From Anaeramoeba flamelloides (Eukaryota; Metamonada; Anaeramoebidae): a stretch of 64,000 nt of DNA. The position numbers and the translations under genes are program-made. This document shows positions 34,301 to 45,571 of this stretch, one piece after another. Below the pieces are notes generated by a model, which saw only the letters and a list, made by a program, of their open reading frames with translations, made no database searches and was not told the DNA's origin. Position 1 is the first letter of the stretch. The number at the start of each line of letters is the position of its first letter. The DNA is taken from contig JANTQA010000032.1 of the NCBI GenBank assembly GCA_027625915.1, positions 6,200,001 through 6,264,000 on the forward strand. The letters run 5' to 3'.

Positions 34301-35448
34301 TCCGTAATTGAATTTGTTTTATTTTCATCTTCCACTTTTAAATTATTATTTAGTTCATTGTTTATGAAATTCAAATTACTATTACTAGTATTCGTATTAT
34401 TATTATTATTTGAATTTTCTAATTGAATTTTTGGATTTATAAAATTATTTAATTCATTCGAATTTATTTGTAATTTTGATTCAATTCCAAAATTATTAGT
34501 ATTATTGTCCATATTATGACTGCTGTTGTTCAATAATGTTTCATTTAAATTGGTTGTTGTTGTTTGTGTTGTTGATGTTTGTAATGTTTCTTGCAAATTA
34601 TTATTAAAGTTATTATTATTTGTTGTCGTGGTTGTGGCTGTTGTTGAAGTTTCTGAACCTTTCAAATAATTAAATAAATCATCATTCAATGAAGAACTAT
34701 TGTTACCCTCTTGCAAAAATTTATCAATATCAATTGTATTTTGCCCAGTAATTTCTTTTTCTAAATCATCTAAAGTGGAGCCATAATCATTTCCATAGTC
34801 TTTAAGTAAATCACTATGGTCTGTTGTTAATAAGCTTTCATAATCATCTAATGTTGAGCCACCTTTTAATAATTTATCTATATCATCATTAGTTGTATTA
34901 GTGCCAGTGTTTATATTATTGTTCATATTATTGCTCATATTAGTGCTTGTATTTGTATTTGTATTTGTTGTATTGGTGGAATTTTCATTTAAAAAATCTA
35001 AAGGTGACGATCGAGTTTTTGGTTCATCAGTTTTCTTTCCTAAGATTTGGCTTAATGGATCATTTGAATTATAACTGTTTGTTTTAATTTCTGGTTTTGT
35101 CTCTTTTTCAAGCGTTGTTGTTGTTGTTGTTGTTGTTGATATAGACGATGAAGATGTCGTATTATTATTATTATTAAAATTTAAGGGTTTAGATGTTTCT
35201 TTTCGAAAAGATTTTAATAAATCCTCATAAGAAGAGCTCGTTTTTGGAACAGTATTTGGAGTTGAATTATTATTGCCTCCTGTACGGACTCTTGAAAGAA
35301 TATCTTGTATGTTACGAGAATATCCACCGGATGATGTGCCAAATGTTTTTTTGGTTTCAACGGGGAAATTTGGTTTCCAAATAAATAATTTTGTTAAAAA
35401 TTTGATTATTTCAATTTGATCTCCCTAATTAATAATGATACAAAAGAG

Positions 35449-35481
<33 letters not shown>

Positions 35482-38400
35482 GATTAAAATTTATTTAATA
35501 ATTATTTTTAAATATTTTTAGTATTTAATTTTTAAAAAAAAACGTTTAATTTTATGTTGCCTAGAATAGTAACAAATAACCTTTCAGAAACAATTTTTTT
35601 CTAACACTACCAAGGTATTTATACTTTTGATTTTTTTTGTGTTCCGATAAGAAAATAAATAAAAAATAATAATAATAATTAAAGTTTCTAATCTTATTCG
35701 AATAAACTAAAATTCAAAATTTTCCACACAGCAAAAACGTTCCAAACAATCACAATAATACAATTTCATTGAAATTGGAGATAATTTTGATTTTTGTAAA
35801 ATATGAAAATCATTTTTTCATATTTTAGTTTTTCTTTTCCTTTCATTATTTGAATTACGTACATTGTTTCGTTCGATCCAAATTTTTTTCAACAATTGAT
35901 ATTATGTTAAAGTCAAGTTGTTCCAAATAGAAGAACTCAAATAAAATTAGTTGGTAGTATCTAACCTTTGATCGATCAATATTCCTAATAGAATTTCAAC
36001 AAATTTACTAATGTATTTTTTTGTTTTGCTCTCTCCAAAATTTTTAACACACCCATGATTTATTTGTATTGATAATTATTTATTTATTGTTTTGTGAGTA
36101 TTGTAATTTATGAAGAAGTGTTAACTTTTCAATCAGTGAATGAGTTCTAATTTGGTAAATCTTCTTGAATTGATTAAATAAGTTTTTTTTTTCACAAAAC
36201 GAATTTTGGTGTGTTAAAAATTTTGAATTGGGGTTTATGTTCCCTTAGAGTGCATCGATATTAACTGATATTTTCATTGTTTATTTTTTTTTTTTTCTCA
36301 TATTTTTTATTTAATATTCATTTAAGATAACAAATAGAAGAATTTATTGAATATTGAATTTTACTTTTCCAAAAATGCTGGTCAATTAAAAAAGATTAAG
36401 TTTAAAATTAAGACAATCTACTTGAAGGATCTTGATGAGATTGAAAGGGGAAATTCAATTATGTCAATATGCATTATTAAAAGACTTTAATATTTATTTA
36501 TTTATCTACTTTTGAAGAGGATAAATTAATTTTCTCCCTTTTCCATCAGTTTTTTTTTTTAATTTAAAAGAATAGAAAATCAAAGACTTTACTTAAAACC
36601 TCAAATTAAAAAAAACCGCAGTTAGGTTTTATTTATTTTTCTGTTTTATTTGTTAAATGTTCTAGGTTTTTTTGAGGGGTTCTATTTTATTTGTGAAGTG
36701 TTCTAGGTTTTTTTGAGGTTTTCTATTTTATTTGGAAAATCTATTGATTTTCCAACCAAATAGAAAACTCAAAAAAACCTAACGAAAATCTATTGATTTT
36801 CCAACTAAATAGAAAACTCAAAAAAACCTAACGAAAATCTATTGATTTTCCAAATAAATAGAAAACTCAAAAAAACTTAACGAAAATCTATTGATTTTCT
36901 AAATAAACAGAAAACTCAATAATACCTAATGACAAACTGGAGGTAATTTTGTTGAATTAACTCTCTTCAATAATAAAAAAACAATTAATACAATTTTTTT
37001 TTGCGTTTGAATAAAGATTTAAAATTTTCCTGATTTTTATTAATTTTTGTTTACCTAGAAGAATGAACTTTTGATCATTCTATTTGATTAGGATCGATTT
37101 TTGAAATGAAAATTTTTTACCATTCCAGAAAAAAATTGTCAAAAGGATTTTAATCGTAAAATGGTAGTGGAAAAAGGAAAATTTTTCAAATAATTTTTTA
37201 CATAAACTATTTTTCAGTCAAAGGGGCCCAGTTGTAATGGTATAATACACGTGTTTAAAGGATTTGCATAGATATTAGAAGAAGAAAAATTTTCTTTTGG
37301 AAATTTTCAAAATTGAAATCATTTTTTCACATTTCTACACATTTTGTTTTTTTTTTCGATTTTTTTTTTAAAACATCATTCATTTGCAAAAAATTTTTTA
37401 TTGCAAGATCAATAGTCACTTGGTAAAAACATGTTATTCTAATGGCATTGAAACCATGTAAAGATTGTTGAGAAATCTATTGATTTCTATTGCAATTCAA
37501 TTCGATCTTTGATCTTGATATTTGGTTAATAAATGTGAAAAATTTTCACTTCATTTTCATTTCCTTTTTCAAATAGAGACCACAAATACCAACAAACTTT
37601 GTTTGGGGGCTTAATTTCTAAAAGAAAAGTATGGAAAATGAAGTGAAAAATGTTTCATATTTATTATTCAAATACCAGTAGAAGTTCAAAACGAACATCC
37701 TTGTTTTTCTCAATAGGGCCCTAAGAATTTGAGTTTTTCAATTTTTAAGAAAATTTATTGATTAATTAGTTTTCTTTCAGACATGTATCAACATTTCTTT
37801 GATTTGTATTATTCTACTTATTTCTTATTCGTTCTTCAAAGGTCAATTATAAAAAATAATTGATATTTGAAAAAAACGTTTTTTTTGGATTCCCCTTTGA
37901 CTGAAACAGAGTTTACATTCCACTGATCATTACAGATATCTGAAACTGAAATTGAAATTCTTCAAACTGGATTAACACCTGCTATTAAAATCTTGAAGCT
38001 AATTTCACACAAACAGGAAAAATCATAGCAATAAAAAATCCAAAAAAGCCAATTTCTCTAATGGGTTGACAATTAAAATCTCAATTTTGGAAAATTAAAC
38101 AGATTATCTTAAATTATGGTTTAATTTAATGTTTTGAATTCTATTTCGATTCTAATAAACAATCTAATTTTTGGACTATGTTTTCGTTTTAAAATGAAAG
38201 AATAGATATGTAAAAAAATATTAGAAAATGAAAATTTGGTTCAGTTTCTTTTGCAATTCACAGTCACAAAACAAAATATTTAAATTAGTGTATTAAAGGG
38301 TTCAGGTTGGTTGTAGTTTAAATTGAAGGTAATTTGGATTTTTTATTTTCAAATCATCAATGAACAATATCTTGAATTCCGATAAATTCAAAAAAAAGTT

Positions 38401-39323
38401 GAAAACTTTTTGGTTAAATTTCCATTCTTTTACTTCTTTAAACTCTACCTTTAAAATCATTTTTGTTTTTCCATTTCATCAGATTTTTCTCTTGTCAACA
38501 AATTTACAAGTTTTCTTTGTATTTAAAGCAATAAAATTGCATCTTCAAAACTCATAAAAACATTTTCAAAAATAGGAAAGCAAACAAAAAAGTTTAAAAA
38601 CACTTGTATGAATTTATCAGTATCCTTGAACCATTGAATGTTTTTTAAGTCACAACAAAACGAAAGAAATAAGACACGAAAATGTTTAAAAGATTAAAGT
38701 CAAATTACGATTTAATTCCACAAACTGTCTGTTTTATTATTTTCCTTTTAGAATTGGGAGCTTTGATGATTTCTTTTAAATCTTTTTTTCTTCTCTTTTT
38801 CGAAAACCTGAATGAAAATTTTGTTCATTTTATTTTGCAATTAACAATATCTTGGACTTTTATAAAATTGGAAAATATGAGTGTTTTAAGTCTAGTAATT
38901 GTTGGCTCATATATTCCAATATTTTTAAAGAATAAAATTTGTTATTTGAAAAACAAAAGAAAAGATGTTAATAAAATCGTGGTTTTTAACAGACTTGGTT
39001 GGAAGCCCAAGATTTTGAATAGGTTGGAAAAGTAATTTTATTCTTATTTGTTGTTACAAGTTAAAATTCAAATAGTAGTAGCAATTATTCCTTTTTGTTA
39101 TGTCTGAATTAACGTTGTTTTTTTTGATGGCTTAAAGGTGTAAAAAAAATTATTTTCCTTTTTAAATTGGAGCAAAAAGAAATCTGAAAAATTAAGAGAA
39201 AAAAATTGTTTTTTTTGTATTTTTTTTGTAATTTAAAAAAATCTTTTTGGTTTGTAAGGCTCGAAAAAAACAAATTGTTGTGAAAGATCCCAAAGAAAAA
39301 AGAAAAAAAAAGAAAAAAAAAAG

Positions 39324-39368
<45 letters not shown>

Positions 39369-39809
39369 AAATAAAAAGAAAATAAAAAGAAAATAAAAAG
39401 AAAATAAAAAGAAAATAAAAAGACGTACTGAAGTAATAAAAGTGGGATCAATAATTTCTTCTTTATAACCAGAACCGACTAAAATTTGAACGAAAGAAAT
39501 TGCACGATCATTGAGATCATTAGAATCACAGACTGTAGTAAAGCCAATTCCAGGTTCAAGTGTTTCGAGTAGATTAGCTAAAACACTACAATCTTTCAAG
39601 TTTTCACCTAAATTACGAATTTCGGTATTTGGGTTTTGTTTCTTTGCTTGGTAAACAACCCACCTTCGGAGCAACTCAACTGAGTCTAATCTTTTTACGT
39701 CTTCTTCAGAATTCACAGCAAGCACTTTTGCGTTTGAATTGAATTTTAAACGGAAAAGTGATCTTTGTGTTTCTTGTGGTAGCTCGATAGATCTTACGAG
39801 TTTTTGCAT
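31348..39809 (-). CDS. CH-domain RasGAP protein with C-terminal PH domain (2 exons)
   Basis: Exon 1 (39809-39429) and exon 2 (35424-31348) join in phase 0 to give 1485 residues. The calponin-homology fold is split by the intron: LLRRWVVYQAKK, ENLKDCSVLANLLETLEPG and TFITS in exon 1 continue directly as GDQIEIIKFLTKLFIWKPNF in exon 2. Next come Asn/Thr/Ser-rich low-complexity sequence and acidic repeats (about 190-480), then helical sequence. A RasGAP domain lies at about 990-1240 (ENDLASVMIREYTKY..., FPDTVKTTLGGLFFRNFVC..., VMDPKEFGI, ILASVIENVSAGKLF). A PH-like domain follows near 1380-1480 (WSKKFLMLKNNLLAMFD, final helix LKNWINQASLAK). The arginine-finger position is Tyr1037, as in non-catalytic GAP-related domains such as IQGAP. 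CH suggests actin binding and PH membrane lipids, so a Ras/Rho-linked cytoskeletal scaffold is likely. Confidence 0.87.
35705..36235. mobile_element. Type B TA-flanked MITE (531 bp), copy 2
   Basis: Tips AACTAAAATTCAAAATTTTC and ...TTGAATTGGGGTT with TA on both sides (35703-35704, 36236-36237). It is the reverse complement of the copy at 27679-28211 throughout. Confidence 0.75.
36560..36960. repeat. Hairpin-module array with 4 x 49-bp tandem units
   Basis: Four direct units of exactly 49 bp start at 36735, 36784, 36833 and 36882. Each contains the short palindrome GAAAATCTATTGATTTTC and ends near CAAAAAAACCTAAC. To the left the same material lies inverted (GTTCTAGGTTTTTTTGAG twice), so the whole block can fold back. 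It is related to arrays near 12150, 50395 and 58960. Confidence 0.75.
37205..37913. mobile_element. Type C TA-flanked element (709 bp), copy 2
   Basis: Tips AACTATTTTTCAGTCAAAGG and, inverted, ...CCTTTGACTGAAACAGAGTT, flanked by TA (37203-37204, 37914-37915). The copy at 12532-13242 aligns along its entire length. Internal halves around TTTCACTTCATTTTCATTTC are themselves inverted. Confidence 0.75.
38682..39035 (+). CDS. Doubtful 117-residue reading frame inside the RasGAP intron
   Basis: An ATG-initiated frame on the strand opposite the host gene. It encodes MFKRLKSNYDLIPQ, then two hydrophobic stretches (about residues 16-40 and 66-82) and a basic C-terminus. I do not recognise it. Part of its DNA (AATGAAAATTTTGTTC) matches dispersed repeat E, so it may be translated repeat rather than a gene. 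Base composition is only slightly less AT-rich than the intron around it. Confidence 0.2.
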   Translation: MFKRLKSNYDLIPQTVCFIIFLLELGALMISFKSFFLLFFENLNENFVHFILQLTISWTFIKLENMSVLSLVIVGSYIPIFLKNKICYLKNKRKDVNKIVVFNRLGWKPKILNRLEK

Positions 39810-41023
39810 TTTTTGGAAAAGTAAAAAAAATAATAAAATTTAATGGTAGATCTGAAATTCTCTCACTTTAGTCTATTGAAAAAGGCTTTTTACATATGCA
39901 CGATCCTCGCAAGTTGAATGGTATTCTTTATTGTCAATTTTGACTTTTTTTCTTGTTTAATTTTGATGAATTTTATTCCCTTTTTATTATTCTTTCCCAA
40001 AAGCAAAAGAGTACTTAATTATTCAAAATTATCATTAAACCTAATATAAGCAAACAAACTCATTTTTTAAAAGAACTTCACTTTTCCCCAGTAATTCTCA
40101 GCAAAAAAAGATTATTTTAAAATAGATAGCCTTGTTTTGATTTAATTTATCATCTTGAAGAAGAAAACACCTTTTAAAAATCAAAAGATATAGTCCATTT
40201 TTTGATATCTAATTATTTTTATTTAATTTTATTACAGATTTTTTTTTATATGATATATTTTCAGAATTTATTTTATATAAAAGATATTATGAAATACTGT
40301 TAATTTCAAAATAAAAAGATCAAAATTTTCAATCAACTTTTTAAAATAACCACATATTCCCCAGAATTGAAATAAATCATCAAAGTTCCCAATTCAAAAA
40401 AGGGGAATTAATATTTTTTCTTATATTAGTCCTTTCTCTAAATAAAATAAATAAATAAATAATTTTTTTGATATTTTAATTGAGAAAATTCATAAATGTT
40501 TTTCATTGAGAACAAAGATATAATTTTATCTTTTTGATCTTATTAATTTTTCAAAAAAACCATCTGTTTTGTAATTTCTGTTAAAAAATCATCTATTTGG
40601 GAATTTCTCTTTCTAATTTTTTTTTGAATTTCTGTTAAGTAATTCATATCCACAAAAATATTATGAAAAAAGATGACCCATCATGAAAATTTAAACAAAA
40701 AAGCTATTTTGAAATTTCTGTTCGGTAATTTAATTTATGTAAAAAGATTAGGAAAAAACACTATAGATATAAAATTTCTTGTTTTTTTTTTTTTTTTTTA
40801 GATTGAAAATTAAATAAAAAAGAATAATTTACAAAAGATTTTTTTTATGAAACCTTACTTTTAGTAATTTTTATAGATTCTGTATGAAAAAATACCATTC
40901 AAATTTAATCTTATTTTAAATATGCAAGAAAAATATAACAAAAATTGAAAACTTCAGATTCAGAAAAATATCTTCTTTTTTTTATTATTTGTACTAATTT
41001 AATAACTTTCAACAATATTAATA
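39810..41023. other. Upstream flank of the CH-RasGAP gene
   Basis: It should contain the promoter of the minus-strand gene. The block at 40297-40425 matches the first half of repeat E (ACTGTTAATT, ATCAAAATTTTCA, TTCCCAATTC). Otherwise AT-rich with no gene. Confidence 0.45.
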
Positions 41024-41219
41024 GAGTCAGTTTTAAACTTAAGGCACAAACTTTCAACGAAATTTTAGGCATAAAAAAATTCTCAAATTAAGGCACAAAA
41101 TTTGGAATTTACTTTTATTCAAATTCTTTTACTAGAATCTGATTTTTGTGCCTTAATTTGAGAAATTTTTTGTGCCTCAAATTTCGTTGCCGTTTGTACC
41201 TTAAAAGTGGGACTGACTG
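41024..41219. mobile_element. Palindromic MITE (196 bp), whole copy
   Basis: Foldback from GAGTCAG (first base changed) to CTGACTG with TA flanks (41022-41023, 41220-41221). Both arms share the family variant AATTCTC/GAGAAATT. Confidence 0.85.
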
Positions 41220-41889
41220 TAGATTCGGCTATATTCTTTTTCAAATATTAAAAGTACAAATAAGGAACTTTTCGTATTAAAATTCGTAATTTGATAATAT
41301 CAATTAATTCTTTTAATTACAATTATTAATTGTGAATAAATTTTTTGTTTGAAAATCTTTATAAAATTAAGAAATAATTGTAAATTATTTATATACTATT
41401 AATCTTTGGGTTATTGACCATCTATTTAAATAACCAAGATTGCACCAATAATTATTATTTCTGAATAAAAAAAGTAAAAAGTATTTCTTTAATTTTAAGT
41501 TTTTTTTATTTTAAATTTTAGAAATATATTTTCTTAATATTTATAATTTAATTGTTTGCTTGTTTTACTCATATTTTTTTAAACAAAAAGATACTAATTG
41601 ATTAGTACTGTTCATTTCAGAAGAATATTATTATTTTTTTTTTAAAGTATAAATTTATTATTACAATTTCCTTAGAAGCCAAGTAGATTCTTTAGACTAT
41701 GTTACATAAAACTTTGTGATAATTTTGTACATGAAATTTTTGTACACCTCCTTTAAAGAGAAAAGAAAATTTCTTTCTTCTTTCACAAAAATAATTTTTT
41801 TTAAATAATTTTTAGAATAATTCATTTTATGAAAAATAGTATTATTAGAAATAAATATTAATTTATATTTTCAGTATATGTTCTAAATA

Positions 41890-42087
41890 CAGTCAATTTC
41901 ACTTTTAAGGCACAAATTTTCAACGAAATTTAAGGTACAATTAAAATTTCAAATTAAGGCACAAAATTTGTAATTTTTTTTTTTTACAATTTATTTTACT
42001 AGAAACAGAATTTTGTGCCTTAATTTGAGGTTTTAATTGTGTCTTAAATTTCGTTGAAAGTTTGTGCCTTAAAAGTGGAATTGGCTG
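41890..42087. mobile_element. Palindromic MITE (198 bp), whole copy
   Basis: CAGTCAATTTC...GGAATTGGCTG with TA flanks (41888-41889, 42088-42089). Both arms carry the private variant CAATTAAAA/TTTTAATTG. Confidence 0.87.
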
Positions 42088-42241
42088 TAATTAATCTTTT
42101 CATAATTTTCTTTATCAATAGAAAAAGATTATACAATGAAATCAAAAAGTTAAAAGTATATATTATCACCAAATAGTTTATTCACGACAACCCATAACAC
42201 TTACTATTGTGGAAAAAAAGCGAAACAGATAAAAAAGGATA

Positions 42242-42570
42242 CAGGGTTTTTATTTGGGAACATTATGAGAACCTGAAAATGAAAAGAAAGATAATTAACA
42301 AAAGAATATAATAAATAAATAAACACAAAATCAACTATTCAATATAATAACAGTTTTTTTAATATTATCTTTTGGGCTGTTTTTTTTCTTTGAATGAGTC
42401 AATCATAAAAAATATATTCAAAAAATTGACAATTTTTGAGATCTGCAAAACTACATAAACAATTTCAATATGAAAGTAGATATAAATTGTGTTTGTTGAA
42501 TTTAATTGAAAATAATATAATGTATTATTATTTAAAGTTTATTGGTTTCTTCTTTTTATTGGTTTTAATT
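42242..42570. repeat. Dispersed repeat F, copy 1
   Basis: It matches about 60408-60735 in the same orientation: AACCTGAAAA, ACTATCTTTT/ATTATCTTTT, TTTCTTTGAATGAGTC/TTTCTTTGATTAGTCT, GATATGAAAGTAGAT and ATAATATAA blocks in order. No inverted tips recognised; class unknown. Confidence 0.5.
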
Positions 42571-43642
42571 ATCGTTTTACAGTAATACCCCCAATGAAAA
42601 AAAATTCATTTCACTTTTTTTTCCACAAAGATTACATTGATAATTTTTTTTATGTTTTTTAAAATAATAAAAGTTGTCACAAAAAAAAAAACATTGTTTT
42701 TTTTCTTTATAATGCACAGTAGTTTTATTTTTAGACTATTTTAGTAAAAAATTATTTTATAAATAATAAAAAATTCTTGTAAAATGAATATAATTAGTTT
42801 AGCTTGTAATCTTCTGAAGCTCTTGAAAATAATTTTATCTTTTTTAAGATTCCCCAAATTGTTTGATCAGATAAATAATAAATCAGCAGAAAAAAATATT
42901 CTACCTTTTAAACTAACCTCTGGTGTTTCGAATATCAGCTGTATTTCCCCTTTATAAAAAAAACCAATCAATAAATTATTAAAAATACTAATAATTAACA
43001 ATTTACGTATATGGTATTAGTTTAATAAAGTTCAATTATTAATAAAGAAATTCTGAAAATTATTGTATCAAATCTGAAAAATCTTAAAAAAAATGAAATT
43101 TAAATTTTTTGACAATATTTTCTGCATCTGCAAAACATTAATACTTTAAATAAATGGAGAATAATTACAAAAAAATTTAAACAAATAATAGTCCTAATTA
43201 AACATTTCCATAAAATATCAAGAATTTTACCTTCAAAATTGATCTATTCTTATGTATACAGTTGTATATAAACCTAAAATTATATTGTAGTAATATCAAA
43301 AAAAGAAAAGCATAAAAGTTTCATTTTGAAAAATCAGTTTATGTTACGCGAAAAGGTTTTGTTGATTACTATTTTTATAAAGATAACTAAGTTGACCCAT
43401 TTTGTTTTGTCATTTGTGAAAAACAGAGAAACAGGAAAAAAAGTCTAAAACATTTTTTTAATTGGAAAGATATCACAGAATGAAAGTTAAAATAAAAAAA
43501 AAGAAGAAACATATGAACTTCAAAGAACAACTCATTATCTTATTGACGATAGAAGGAACAAAAATAATTTATAAGTACTTTCTTATCGAAATTAAAATCA
43601 ATTCAATAGTTTTGAAGATCTACAAAAATATAATTTTAACTA

Positions 43643-43835
43643 AAGTCAGTTCCACTAATAAGAGACAAACTTTCAACGAAATTTAAGGTACAAAAAAATC
43701 TCAAATTAAGGCCCAAAATTTAGATTTTTTTTTTACAATTTATTTTACTAGAATCTGAATTTTGTGCCTTAATTTGAGATTTTTTTGTTCCTTAAATTTC
43801 GTTGATATTTTGTGCCTTAAAAGTGGAACTGACTG
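43643..43835. mobile_element. Palindromic MITE (193 bp), whole copy
   Basis: Foldback from AAGTCAG (first base changed) to CTGACTG... with TA flanks (43641-43642, 43836-43837). One arm has lost part of the first GGCACAAA block (AGAGACAAA). Confidence 0.83.
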
Positions 43836-43837
43836 TA

Positions 43838-45094
43838 CAACTTTTTAATGAAGGGCAAATCAAAGATTAATCTACTTAAAAAATGAGAGAATAATTAGAT
43901 TTTTATAGGGTAGAATCCCCGATTTGATCTTTAATTGTTTATTATATTCTTTTATACATTGATTTTCGTTTTCTGTTTCTCTTTAAGTTTTTAATTAAAA
44001 ATTTTTTTGAACTTTTATTCTCTAAAATTAGTTGAATCAGAATTTATACCTAAAAATTCAAATATCATTTTAAATGTTACAGTGTTTCAACTTTCTCAAA
44101 CAAACAATTTTTTTAAAAGATAATTTGGAAACTATTTCATGTTTCCAAATCAATTTTTATACCAACTTTTCATTATTTGAAATCTGAAAATAATATTCCA
44201 TGTTCAAAATTTAGAAATTTCCATTTATTGCTTTGGAAAACACAAATAGTTTATAAAATACCTTATTGGTTTCCAGTTGTTTCAAGATTTCCTTTCTATC
44301 CACACTAATAATGGAAATTCATTTGTATTAATATACTGATTACCCCTTCAGTTTTTCTAAGTGTACCACTATACCTAATTACCATTAATTATTTCAAAGT
44401 GATTAGAAATTTTCCGACATATTACAAAAATATATTCTTTCTTCCATAATCCTTTTGAAATCAATAAACGAGTTTATTAAAGTCTCTATTTCCGAATCAT
44501 TGACCCATAAAAACAAATTTTTGAAAATAAATATTTTTATAAATTGAAGTTGTATATTAATATATAAAAAATTACTATTTTAATATTTAGTTAGATACAC
44601 TAAGAGATATTTATTTTTCATCTTTAAATAAAATTAAAAAAAAAGTAAATAAAAAATAAAAAAAAAATTTGTCCATTTATTATTAAATTTAGAATATTTA
44701 TGATTAAAAACCCTTAAAGACTAAGATTGTATTTGTTAAAATTTACTTTTTTCTTCTTTTTTAATAAACTGTAAAAATGTTAAAAAACGTATTTTCTTTC
44801 ATAGCTAAAAAAAATTATCACAATCCAAAAAAAAATCAATTTTTATCACAATTTTGAATAAAAAAAAAATAGACTTTAATAACCGGTTCGAAAAATCTAT
44901 TAACAACTACCAATAACAAATTTTTTTTTCAAAACAAAAGAGAAAAATAATACACCAACGAATTGTGTTGAATTCAACTTTTTCGAGGCAACTTTTTGAA
45001 ATTAAAATAACTGTTTTTTTTGAATCTTTTTTATTACTGTTTTTTAAATCCTTAAAGTATTCAAGGGATCTTAAAATAATCACAAAACCAAATT
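43838..45094. other. AT-rich intergenic stretch
   Basis: No gene or repeat family recognised beyond A/T runs. Confidence 0.5.
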
Positions 45095-45330
45095 TACTGT
45101 TAATTGCAATATAAAAAGATCAAAATTTTCATTCCGCTTCCCTCAAAATAATCACTTTCCAAAGAATTAAATCAAATCAACGAAGGTTCCCAATTCTCAA
45201 AAAGAAAATTGAATAATTTAAGCTTCTTCTAAGAATTAAAAAGTGAAATTTTCTAAGAGGATTTTAAAACTTTTTTTTGGAAAGCCGAATGAAAATTTTG
45301 TTCCATTTATTTGGCAACAAATAGTAATGT
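45095..45330. repeat. Dispersed repeat E, copy 2, upstream of the coiled-coil gene
   Basis: It aligns with 28495-28745 over its whole length and ends about 240 bp before the ATG of the coiled-coil gene. It therefore probably lies in or next to that gene's promoter. Confidence 0.6.
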
Positions 45331-45571
45331 GTTTTACAATTTTTTTACCCTTCAACAAAAATCACCTTTAGAATAATTCGAAAAACATTTTTTCATTTTA
45401 TTGACCAAACAACAAGTTTTATTTTACAAGCCCAAGTTCTTCCTTTTTTTGCTTTACACAACAACCAAACAAAAAAAATATCCTTCGCAACCTACGGCAC
45501 ATCCAAACAAACATACAAACACCCAAACACATAAACAAGTCAAAACAAACCAAAACAAATTGTCAAGTGTT

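Larger units (their letters stand above)
35425..39428 (-). other. 4.0-kb intron of the CH-RasGAP gene, transposon-filled
   Basis: Donor GTACGT (starting at 39428 on the minus strand) and acceptor TTAG (ending at 35425) restore an uninterrupted CH domain. Contents in window order: poly-T run (about 35454-35480), type B element (35705-36235), hairpin modules with a 49-bp tandem array (about 36560-36960), type C element (37205-37913), a short plus-strand reading frame (38682-39035) and a long A-rich run (about 39298-39366). Confidence 0.75.

Noticed and set aside
36735-36930. CRISPR-like array
   Set aside because: The 49-bp units are direct tandem repeats without unique spacers, in a eukaryotic intron.
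39192-39428. Phe-rich extension of the CH exon
   Set aside because: It is translated intron and a poly-A tract; the GTACGT donor joins TFITS to GDQIEIIKFL and restores the CH domain.
43462-43686. 74-residue basic protein
   Set aside because: Its C-terminal third is translated palindromic MITE sequence.
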